The position numbers were made by a program, and so were the translations under genes. Shown here piece by piece: positions 24,709 through 31,682 of a stretch of DNA of 64,000 nt. Source of the stretch: Candidatus Sumerlaeota bacterium (GTDB lineage: Bacteria; Sumerlaeota; Sumerlaeia; SLMS01; JAHLLQ01); contig JASGMJ010000003.1 in assembly GCA_030156535.1 (NCBI GenBank), positions 1-64,000 on the forward strand. The letters are read 5' to 3'. Position 1 is the stretch's first letter; the number at the start of each line of letters is the position of its first letter. Under the pieces are notes generated by a model. That model ran no database searches. It saw only the letters and a program-made list of their open reading frames with translations, and was not told the origin of the DNA.

Positions 24709-25929
24709 TTGAGAATTCCCCGATGCTTCCTCCGGCGGTTGCTTCCCCTGTCTCTGGCGGTGCTCGCCACCTCGTGCGCGGTGGAACGCCAGCAGCACGT
24801 TGAGGAACGCCGAACGGTGGCCTTCGATCTGTATGCGGAGGGCGAGGCCCTGGAGAAAACCCAGGATTACGAAGCCGCCCTGCAGAAGTACCGCGCGGCG
24901 CTGGAAATGGAACTGACCGAGCGCCCCGCGTTTCTCTACAAAGTGGGGCGAATGCACCATTTGCTCGGCAATCCCGAGCGGGCGATGATTTTCTACGACC
25001 GGGCAATCGAGCTCGCGCCGGACTTCGAGATGGCCGAAGCGCACCGGGAACTGGCGCGCCTGGAGCTCGTGGAAGCGGGTGTGCTGCGCGAAAAGGCGGA
25101 GGTCGTTGAATCGGAGCCCGAGGATCTGGCACCGCTCTCGGCCCTGGGCACCCCGATGCGCGACCGCAAAGCCAGGGAAGAGGCGTCAGCACCCGACGCG
25201 CCCGCGGACACGCCGCCGGGGCAGGCAACGGCGGTCGCACCAGCCGAGGAACCTGTTCTGCCCAAGCCAGCCGAAGTTGCGTCTGCCTTTGAGTCCCTGA
25301 AGCCCGAAGCCGCGCGAGCCGCCATCTTCCCCGAGCTCACCGAGGGGCCGTTGGCCTCGGTGGACGCTGAGAAGGCCCGGGCGCGCGATGCGGAAAGCCA
25401 GAAACGCTGGTCGGACGCCGCGCTGTCCTGGTCGCGCATCCTTCGCTCCCATCCTGGGGACGTGGAAGCGCACTTGGGGTACGCCCGGGCGTTGGTGAAG
25501 ACCGGACGGATCGGCACGGGGATGGAGGAATTCGCGGAAGCCGCGCGGCTCGCCCCGGAGAATGCGGACGTTTATCTTCGCTGGGCCAACGCGGCCGTCG
25601 AAGCAGGAGAATGGGACGAGGCGGCACGGCTGTATGCCCAGGCGCGTTCGCTGGATCCGTCCAACTTGAAGGTTCTCAACAATCTGGCTGCCCTTGAGCT
25701 TACGCGGGGAGCCTATGGCGAGAGCGTTTCGCTGCTCCGTCAGGTCGTCGAGGCCGAGCCCCGTTTTGCGCCCGCGCACCTGAATCTCGCTCTCGCCCTG
25801 GAAGGTGAAGGGGCGCCTGCCGGGGAGGTCATCGAGCCGCTGGAGACATATCTCCGCCTTGGTGGAGCGCGTTCAGCCGAGGCCGAACAGTGGCTGGTGC
25901 GCCTGAGAGGGATGCAGGCCGCTCCCTGA
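24709..25929 (+). CDS. TPR-repeat lipoprotein (406 aa)
   Basis: Envelope-associated scaffold, partner unknown. It starts with TTG at 24709; no ATG or GTG gives a usable signal. Residues 1-23 form a signal ending LATSC with Cys23. TPRs are visible near residues 40-110 (YEAALQKYRAALEME, PERAMIFYDRAIELAPDF) and 235-400 (WSDAALSWSRILRSHPGDVE, WDEAARLYAQARSLDPSNLK, YGESVSLLRQVVEAEPRFAP). They are separated by an Ala/Pro/Glu-rich linker. It follows the 179-aa lipoprotein by 19 nt and probably shares its transcript. Confidence 0.85.
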   Translation: MRIPRCFLRRLLPLSLAVLATSCAVERQQHVEERRTVAFDLYAEGEALEKTQDYEAALQKYRAALEMELTERPAFLYKVGRMHHLLGNPERAMIFYDRAIELAPDFEMAEAHRELARLELVEAGVLREKAEVVESEPEDLAPLSALGTPMRDRKAREEASAPDAPADTPPGQATAVAPAEEPVLPKPAEVASAFESLKPEAARAAIFPELTEGPLASVDAEKARARDAESQKRWSDAALSWSRILRSHPGDVEAHLGYARALVKTGRIGTGMEEFAEAARLAPENADVYLRWANAAVEAGEWDEAARLYAQARSLDPSNLKVLNNLAALELTRGAYGESVSLLRQVVEAEPRFAPAHLNLALALEGEGAPAGEVIEPLETYLRLGGARSAEAEQWLVRLRGMQAAP

Positions 25930-25943
25930 TCTCGGAATCAGGG
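25924..25943 (+). terminator. Stem-loop at the TPR gene stop codon
   Basis: CCCTGAT (25924-25930) pairs with ATCAGGG (25937-25943) around a 6-nt loop, with the TGA stop inside the left arm. There is no U-run after it, so it may only be a weak or Rho-assisted terminator. Confidence 0.4.
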
Positions 25944-25970
25944 GGGCAGGCCGTGAAAAACAGCCGATGC

Positions 25971-26080
25971 CAGTTGACAGCTGCCTTCGAGTGCCCTACA
26001 TCTATGGGGTCAAAGAGAAAGAGCCGGGGAAGAGAGAGGAAAGCGTTAGAAGCGCCAATAGCAGTTGACGGCCGCCTCGA
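25971..26080 (+). repeat. Duplicated promoter segment, two copies 91 bp apart
   Basis: CAGTTGACAGCTGCCTTCGA (25971-25990) and CAGTTGACGGCCGCC-TCGA (26062-26080) match at 16 positions with one gap. The similarity continues weakly into CTACATCTAT and TTATACTCTAT. Each copy carries a TTGAC -35 element. It looks like a duplicated promoter or a repeated regulator site upstream of the secreted-protein gene at 26295. Confidence 0.6.
25974..26002 (+). promoter_or_regulatory. Candidate sigma-70-type promoter P1
   Basis: A perfect -35 TTGACA (25974-25979), a 17-nt spacer and a poor -10 TACATC (25997-26002). It is the distal of two tandem elements upstream of the gene at 26295. Confidence 0.35.
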
Positions 26081-26095
26081 AACGGCTCTTATACT
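26065..26095 (+). promoter_or_regulatory. Candidate sigma-70-type promoter P2
   Basis: -35 TTGACG (26065-26070) and -10 TATACT (26090-26095) are both near consensus; the 19-nt spacer is slightly long. Transcription from here would give a leader of about 190 nt before the ATG at 26295, as is common for surface-layer genes. Confidence 0.55.
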
Positions 26096-26149
26096 CTATC
26101 CACACGTGGGAGCACTACGCCCGACGTGTTGTCGAATGGATTAGTGTGA

Positions 26150-26287
26150 TCGTACAATGATTCCAACACCAACGAACAGACTCAGGAGGTACTGCGAAGG
26201 TTTGCCAAACGATTTGGTGAAGTGCACCCCCTGCTCTTCCAAAAGTCCCTACGGGGCAAGTATGTCAAAATGTTGGGAAAGGAGTAA
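26150..26287 (+). pseudogene. 45-codon open frame in the leader, no start codon (gene remnant or leader peptide)
   Basis: After an in-frame TGA at 26147 the frame is open to TAA at 26285. It reads as protein-like, containing EVLRRFAKRFGEVHPLLF and ending KYVKMLGKE. There is no ATG, GTG or TTG before the late ATG near its end; a CTG follows AGGAGG too closely to be convincing. The stop lies 7 nt before the ATG of the next gene, and the AAGGAG Shine-Dalgarno of that gene is inside its last codons. It could be the 3' remnant of a lost gene, or a coupled leader peptide with an unusual start. Confidence 0.35.
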
Positions 26288-26294
26288 CATCCGC

Positions 26295-28481
26295 ATGCAC
26301 AAAGGGTTCACCCGTACAACCCTGGGTGTTGTCGGCGCTGCCTTGCTCAGTGGTAGTGTCTTCGCGGCGGGTCCTACGCTCAAGAACCTGCCCACCGTGA
26401 TCATCACCGACAAAGCCAAGGATGGGACATTTACCTGCGGCGTTCCTTACGACGGAGGTACCGTCCTCACTGCTGCAACCGAGAACCGTTACCTGTTCAC
26501 GGATGCGATCGACCTCGTTGACTACTCTCTTCCGGGCGACAGCACTCTCGATCAGGTTAACTTCCTGTTCGAGGAGTTCGCTTCGGATGCGAGTGGCGCC
26601 GAGGGAGCTGCCCGCACTGCTTCGGCGCGCGCCATTGCCATCAATGGCTCGCTCGCGTATGATGCTGGCGGCACGATCGACCGCGACACGGTTCTGAACA
26701 ATGCGGTCGGCGACCTGCAGAACGACAACGTTCTGACGTTTGTTGACCAGATCCGCTCCGGCGGCGACGGCACCAGCCCCGGTCCCGATCCGGGCGGCGC
26801 CTTCACGGACTACGCGTTGCTGAAGTTCTACGTTGCCAGCAGCAATCCTGGCACCGCAGCAGCTGAAGTTTCGATGAAGTCCATGAGCGTCATCACCACC
26901 AACGATACGGCCTGCGACGAGGGCGATATCCTCTCCGTGCCGACATCGATCTTCACGCCCGAGAAGTGCGTGGACGACTTCGTTGGCTGGTGGAACACCA
27001 ACAGCTTCGCCGGCCTTCCGGATGTGTCGGAGAACCTCACAACCCGTCCGACAGCCTTCTCGGGCAACTGGACAGCCACGACGCAGCCGATCCTGACCCC
27101 TACGCCAACAGGCTCTGTTACGAGCTCGGTTGGATTCGGCAATGTTGCCGTCACCGAGTCCCCGACCGCCGCGCTGGGTGTCTTTACACACGCGTCGCCG
27201 GGCAATGCGGGTACGACGGATACCACCAAGGCTCCCCAGTTTGCCGTTTGGCAGTCTTGGCGTCGTGACATCGAAGCTGCTCCGAAGACCACCGTTCCGA
27301 TCACCGCCGACACGGTCTACATGATCCGTTGGACGGTTGAGGTGCAGGCGGCTACACAGTCGGCTACCTCCCCGCAGCTGCCGGACGTCCGCTTCCGCGT
27401 TGGCGAGAACACGTCGTATGGTCTCGGCCAGGCGCATGACGTTCTTCCGGCTCCGGGCGCGAACGGCATCGTTGGTGCAGGCGTGCAGGAGCATCGTTCC
27501 TACTACTACGCCCCGCTCAACACGCCGAGCGGTTCCGAAATCGGCTTCATGTTCGACACCTTCGACTTCTATCAGGGCACGGGCGGTGGCTTCTACACGG
27601 AAGGCGCCTCCGATTACGGTCTCGACCTGCAAAAGATCGAGGTCTTCTCGTTTGACCGTGCCGACCTTGATGGCGAGACGATCGAGCTGAACGCTGGTAA
27701 CGACAGCATGACGCCGGGTGACGGCACGACTGCTCCTTCGGGCGCAGCTCCCTTCACGCGCTTCGATCAGGCTGCCAGCGTCACAACTGGTGACTGGGAG
27801 TTCCGTCCCGGCACATTCATCAGTGGCGGTGTTGCTAACACCAACCGCAACCCGAGTGGCGTTTTCGCAGCTAACAAGCTCTCGATGAGCTTGTCAGCTG
27901 GGACAGAGAACGCAACCGGTGAGTGGGATACCCGTGGCTATGTCCTCCGTCAGGATCCGGTAAACTTTGCACCGGACAGCACTGCGGATGAAATCGTTGC
28001 TGACATCCCGAACGAGAAGATCCTGTTCGTGGATGCATGGCTGTCCTCGCCTCAGGGCTCGACAACCAACAACCACCTGCCTGTTGTTCGTGTCGGCTTC
28101 AGGACTGACGTCTACGGTGAGACTGGTCTCTTGCAGTCCAGCCCCGTTCGTCAGATTACGCAGGGTCGTGTGTCCTACATCGAATTCCGCGGTTGGAATC
28201 GTACGGACGCGGAAGACGTCGGCAGTGTCATTCCGTCCACCAATGCGATTACGACGGCTCCGAAGCGCTTCACGGCGGTGATGGAACCGATGATCCGCAC
28301 AGGCAGCACGATCGACGTTCGTCCGTTCGTTCAGTTCTGGTCGTTCCCGACCGACTGGCGCACAGAGGTCGTTGGTACGTACTTGGATGATACGCTCGAC
28401 GCCGGCACGATTGAAATCAATCGCGTCGTCATTACGAGCTACGATCGTCCGAACCTGCCGGACGCGCAGATCTGCCAGTAA
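26295..28481 (+). CDS. Abundant secreted surface-protein candidate (728 aa)
   Basis: Not recognised by family. The ATG at 26295 gives a signal peptide, MHKGFTRTTLGVVGAALLSG onward, cleaved near SVFA-A. The mature chain is rich in Thr, Gly, Asp and Ala and poor in Lys, with beta-rich segments and Trp-containing repeats such as WEFRPGTF and TVYMIRWTVEV. There is no membrane anchor. Arg codons are nearly all CGT/CGC and Gly codons mostly GGT/GGC, while neighbours use many GGG. With the near-consensus promoters, long leader and strong terminator this suggests high expression, as for an S-layer or sheath protein. That function is inference. The upstream open frame from 26157 is in frame but lacks a signal peptide at its start. 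Confidence 0.8.
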   Translation: MHKGFTRTTLGVVGAALLSGSVFAAGPTLKNLPTVIITDKAKDGTFTCGVPYDGGTVLTAATENRYLFTDAIDLVDYSLPGDSTLDQVNFLFEEFASDASGAEGAARTASARAIAINGSLAYDAGGTIDRDTVLNNAVGDLQNDNVLTFVDQIRSGGDGTSPGPDPGGAFTDYALLKFYVASSNPGTAAAEVSMKSMSVITTNDTACDEGDILSVPTSIFTPEKCVDDFVGWWNTNSFAGLPDVSENLTTRPTAFSGNWTATTQPILTPTPTGSVTSSVGFGNVAVTESPTAALGVFTHASPGNAGTTDTTKAPQFAVWQSWRRDIEAAPKTTVPITADTVYMIRWTVEVQAATQSATSPQLPDVRFRVGENTSYGLGQAHDVLPAPGANGIVGAGVQEHRSYYYAPLNTPSGSEIGFMFDTFDFYQGTGGGFYTEGASDYGLDLQKIEVFSFDRADLDGETIELNAGNDSMTPGDGTTAPSGAAPFTRFDQAASVTTGDWEFRPGTFISGGVANTNRNPSGVFAANKLSMSLSAGTENATGEWDTRGYVLRQDPVNFAPDSTADEIVADIPNEKILFVDAWLSSPQGSTTNNHLPVVRVGFRTDVYGETGLLQSSPVRQITQGRVSYIEFRGWNRTDAEDVGSVIPSTNAITTAPKRFTAVMEPMIRTGSTIDVRPFVQFWSFPTDWRTEVVGTYLDDTLDAGTIEINRVVITSYDRPNLPDAQICQ

Positions 28482-28505
28482 TTCCTAACCCTCGACCAAC
28501 AACTT

Positions 28506-28540
28506 GGAGGCCGGCTCGCAAGAGTCGGCCTCCTTGCTTA
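28506..28540 (+). terminator. Strong intrinsic-type terminator
   Basis: An 11-bp stem (GGAGGCCGGCT, 28506-28516, with AGTCGGCCTCC, 28523-28533, one G-U pair) closes a 6-nt loop and is followed by TTGCTT. It lies 25 nt after the stop of the secreted-protein gene. Confidence 0.8.
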
Positions 28541-28870
28541 ATACACCAGGCATAACCTGACTTCTTGGAGGTGAAAGTCCTCTACGGTCGCAATGAACGG
28601 AACAGCGAACCGGGGGCAAGGACGTCCGGGAAACCTGAGAAGGGCTGAATAGCAACCGCAAGGAACAGTCGACAGAGTTTCGATGGCGCGGTGCTGCGGC
28701 AAAATGGCGGTGATCAACTGGAGTTTTTCGGGATCAGTATAGACGTGCTGTACCCCGGCGCCGCTTGTGCGGCCGGAATCCAAGCAGGCGCGTGCGAGGA
28801 CTCGTGCTTCCATCATGGGAATGCGGGTAAGCACGTACCATTGAAAGAGCGATCAAGTGAGTGTCATGAC
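28541..28870 (+). mobile_element. Probable group II intron remnant (domain I-like RNA, no RT)
   Basis: From about 28550 the plus strand reads CAGGCATAACCTGACTTCTT, GGAGGTGAAAGTCCTCTACG, then a segment with CCGGGGGCAAGGACGTCCGG, GGGCTGAATAGCAACCGC and AAGGAACAGTCGACAG. This order resembles the 5' structured part of bacterial group II introns as I remember them. The canonical GTGCG 5' end, the reverse-transcriptase frame and domain V are not found before 28891, so it would be a truncated copy. No protein-coding frame here is convincing. The call rests on recalled sequence patterns, not an alignment. Confidence 0.4.
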
Positions 28871-28890
28871 GAAACTGTAGGTTGTATGGC

Positions 28891-29766
28891 CTATTTTGTG
28901 TCTGGCCATCCGACCGGGATGTCATTAAATCCAGGATGGGTGGCTTCTACCTTGACGGGTTTTCCCTTTAACCCAACAAAGCAAATCCGGTCATCCGGTT
29001 CAAAGGTGGCGGGGAGATGACATTCAAGAACCGATGAGAAACCAGAAGAATTAATGGCGTTGTTTAGCGATCTGCGATTGAACCAGAAACTTGTCGGAGT
29101 ATCAAGGGAAGCCCAAAGATTCGCGCGGCGTGCATCCGGAGAAAGTGATTCCTCATGCTCGCGGAACTCAGAGCCCCAGTACGTGCGGCCCTTGTACTGA
29201 CGCGAGGTTTCGCTTGCGAGCGCGATATGGGTCTCGAAGAAGGCCAGGCGGCTGCAAACCTCTCCGATGGACTCAAGAAACTCGAAGAGATCAGGAGCCT
29301 CAAGGTGATACAGGATTCCGGCGCAGATCACGACGTCAAAAGTCCCATGCTTGGCACGGCTCAAGTTCCGGACGTCGTCCACGTAGAACTCGACGTTTTG
29401 CAGCCCCATTTCTTGACGGACAAAGTTGGCCCGCTCCACGTGGACATCGCGCCCTTCGATACCAACAACCTGGGCGCCCTTAAGAGCAAACTCGATCGCG
29501 TAGTACCCTTCACAACATGCCAGGTCTAGGACGCGAAGCTCAGAGAAAGGCTTCCCAAGGATGTCGGCTGTAACTTGGAGGAAACGGCGGGCCCTGAGTC
29601 CTAACCCCATCACCTCGTTGCGAATTGTATAGACGTTTTCGGCAAGCCTGATGTTGTGCCCTGTCCAAGGGCCATGCTGTGCTGCCACTGCCTGCATACG
29701 CTCGCGAATTGCCTGCGTCTCGGGGTTTTCTTTTGGGCGGCGATTCCACATAGAACGGTACTCCAT
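28891..29766 (-). CDS. SAM-dependent methyltransferase, CmoB-like fold (291 aa)
   Basis: Class I methyltransferase with substrate unknown. RVLDLACCEGYYAIEFA starts near residue 78, with GIEGRDVHVERANFV after it, FDVVICAGILYHLEAPDLF for the post-motif II region, and a C-terminal extension. The YHLEAP element and overall layout resemble Methyltransf_9/CmoB-like enzymes, but such proteins are also common in glycan loci. The start at 29766 is the first ATG; an ATG at 29751 (MWNRRPKE) has GGAG at 9 nt spacing and may be the true start. It stands alone, facing the intron-like remnant. Confidence 0.8.
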   Translation of the reverse strand: MEYRSMWNRRPKENPETQAIRERMQAVAAQHGPWTGHNIRLAENVYTIRNEVMGLGLRARRFLQVTADILGKPFSELRVLDLACCEGYYAIEFALKGAQVVGIEGRDVHVERANFVRQEMGLQNVEFYVDDVRNLSRAKHGTFDVVICAGILYHLEAPDLFEFLESIGEVCSRLAFFETHIALASETSRQYKGRTYWGSEFREHEESLSPDARRANLWASLDTPTSFWFNRRSLNNAINSSGFSSVLECHLPATFEPDDRICFVGLKGKPVKVEATHPGFNDIPVGWPDTK

Positions 29767-30045
29767 TCGCTATTCAGTGGGCTTGATTTACATAAAGGAA
29801 CGGCTCTCAAACGTCCCGCGCATGCCCCCTCAGCCAAAACTGGCCAGAAACCTAGCGTCCATCCTGAGGGGCGACAATAGACAAAGTATTTTGTGTGCAG
29901 GGCTTCATGAATTACGAGTGCCAGAAGCGATCTACGACTCGAAATGGCTAGGAGCGTTAGCGTCTTACTTGAGCAGGATACGAAATCTGTCACATCATCA
30001 CTCTTGCGGAAACTCGTAGTCTTCTGTGTCCACTCTCCTTCGCCC

Positions 30046-31674
30046 TCAAGGCCTCCTCCGCACGAATACCATGTGAGCATCCGACTCATGGAGGAGTTCG
30101 TATTTTGTGGCCACGAAAGCCTGCAGTGCAGGGCTTTGCTCCAGCACCTCGGCGCTGGAAAGGTTATTGTCCAGCGTCCAGCCCATTCTGTCGTTCAGGG
30201 GAACGATAAGGGCCGCGGGTGGGTTGGCTTCCATTTCGGCGATCAACCGCGGCGTCCACTTGTCCTGCAGGGCACTCAACCTGATCGGGGTCGTCGAGAG
30301 AAAGCGCGTGGCACAATCCCGGCCGGAGTCGATGTAGACCAGGGGATCGAATCCCAGAACCTGGATTTGGTCCTCTGGGCGGGTGTTATTGCGGATGAGG
30401 GCGCTCACTTCCCGCAGGTCCTGCCGCGAACTGGGCCATGTATCGAACGCCTGAATTTCGTCAGCCCCCTGCCCGTCGATAAACAATGAGGAGATGACTT
30501 CACCGGCTGTGCGCGTCCAAGACCCGTTGCGCTGATAATCTTCCCAGGAAGAAACGAAGAACGAAGCGAAGAGGCCAAGAGCGAGCGCCAGCCGCTTGAT
30601 TCCCCCGGGGCATCGTTGCAGGAGCTCCCACCAGCCCAGAGCCGCCAGGAACCCGAGAACGGGAAGCATGACCTGATAGTGATACGGATAGAACTTCCCC
30701 TGGATGGCGATGACGAGAATCATCGACAGGAGGAACAGGGCGAGAAAGCGGCCGTCGGGAGCGCTCGAACTGCCGTGCAGATACAGGTAGGCGAACAAGC
30801 CGATCAGCAGCGGGGGAGGGAAGTACAAGAAGACATAGCGGATTACCTGGAAAAAGGTGTCCCCGAAGGCCATGCCCCCAAAGCCCGCTTTTGCCAGTTC
30901 AACGGCGACACCGAAGAACGTCTCGAGAAACGCCGGAATGCCTCCCTGAAGTGCAAGAATCCCAAAGACGAGTGCGGGGAGCGCAATGATGCCCAACGCC
31001 CCCCAGGCGCCGGCACGCACGGCTTCTGAAGTCCCATGTCCCCTGCGATGCGCCACGCACGCCCACCCCAGGCAGATCAACCCGGGCAGCACGTAGAAGG
31101 GCTTGATCAAGCCGCACAGGCCAACGGCGAGACCTGCAATCAGGATGCGGCCTCTGGCCTCGGGGGGGGGCTTGGGCGATCCCGATTGAAGCTCCGGATA
31201 CAGGAGCGCCATTGCGCCGAACAGTAGAAAGCCTACGAACACTTCAGACTGGGCGGTGTGCCAGTACCCAGAAAGCACTGCCGCGTGCAGCACCAGCGTC
31301 GCTGCTATGAGGGAGGACAGGTAGCTCGTTTGGCGGCGTAGTAGAAAGAACGAGCCGACTCCAAACGCCACATGGCAACCAAGCTCCAGGATTCGAATCC
31401 CGTGAGTGGACGTTCCAAAGAGAGCTTGGGAGAGCATGTAGAACAGAAAGGTGCCGGGTGGCTTGACGTCCCAAACGTCGACGTACAGCGTCTGGCCTGC
31501 GAGAAGGCCACGTGCAATCAGAGCAAAGATGGCCTGATCCGCGCCGTAGGGAAAGCAAAGAAGAACAAGAGCAAGCAGCAGGAACAGGAGAAGGCAAGCG
31601 GTGGCGAGCACCCGCTCGGTCAATCTGGCGGAAAGCCGCTCCTCTCCGTGTGCTTGATCGGAAAAATCCAACAC
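30046..31674 (-). CDS. GT-C membrane glycosyltransferase, GT39/ArnT-like (542 aa)
   Basis: Predicted polyprenyl-phosphate-sugar-dependent glycosyltransferase of the inner membrane, acting on the periplasmic side. It has about ten hydrophobic helices. The first periplasmic loop has FPYGADQAIFALIARGLLAG followed by YVDVWDVKPPGTFLFY, where the Asp residues and the KPPG element match the PMT_2/ArnT active-site loop. The C-terminal 150 residues are soluble. It starts with GTG at 31674 (TTG next), with AGGGGAG just upstream, 8 nt after the stop of the TPR kinase, so the two form an operon. The acceptor could be protein or glycan. Confidence 0.85.
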   Translation of the reverse strand: MLDFSDQAHGEERLSARLTERVLATACLLLFLLLALVLLCFPYGADQAIFALIARGLLAGQTLYVDVWDVKPPGTFLFYMLSQALFGTSTHGIRILELGCHVAFGVGSFFLLRRQTSYLSSLIAATLVLHAAVLSGYWHTAQSEVFVGFLLFGAMALLYPELQSGSPKPPPEARGRILIAGLAVGLCGLIKPFYVLPGLICLGWACVAHRRGHGTSEAVRAGAWGALGIIALPALVFGILALQGGIPAFLETFFGVAVELAKAGFGGMAFGDTFFQVIRYVFLYFPPPLLIGLFAYLYLHGSSSAPDGRFLALFLLSMILVIAIQGKFYPYHYQVMLPVLGFLAALGWWELLQRCPGGIKRLALALGLFASFFVSSWEDYQRNGSWTRTAGEVISSLFIDGQGADEIQAFDTWPSSRQDLREVSALIRNNTRPEDQIQVLGFDPLVYIDSGRDCATRFLSTTPIRLSALQDKWTPRLIAEMEANPPAALIVPLNDRMGWTLDNNLSSAEVLEQSPALQAFVATKYELLHESDAHMVFVRRRP

Positions 31675-31682
31675 CGCTCCCC

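Noticed and set aside
26157-26294. 46-codon extension of the surface-protein frame
   Set aside because: It would bury the signal peptide inside the protein.
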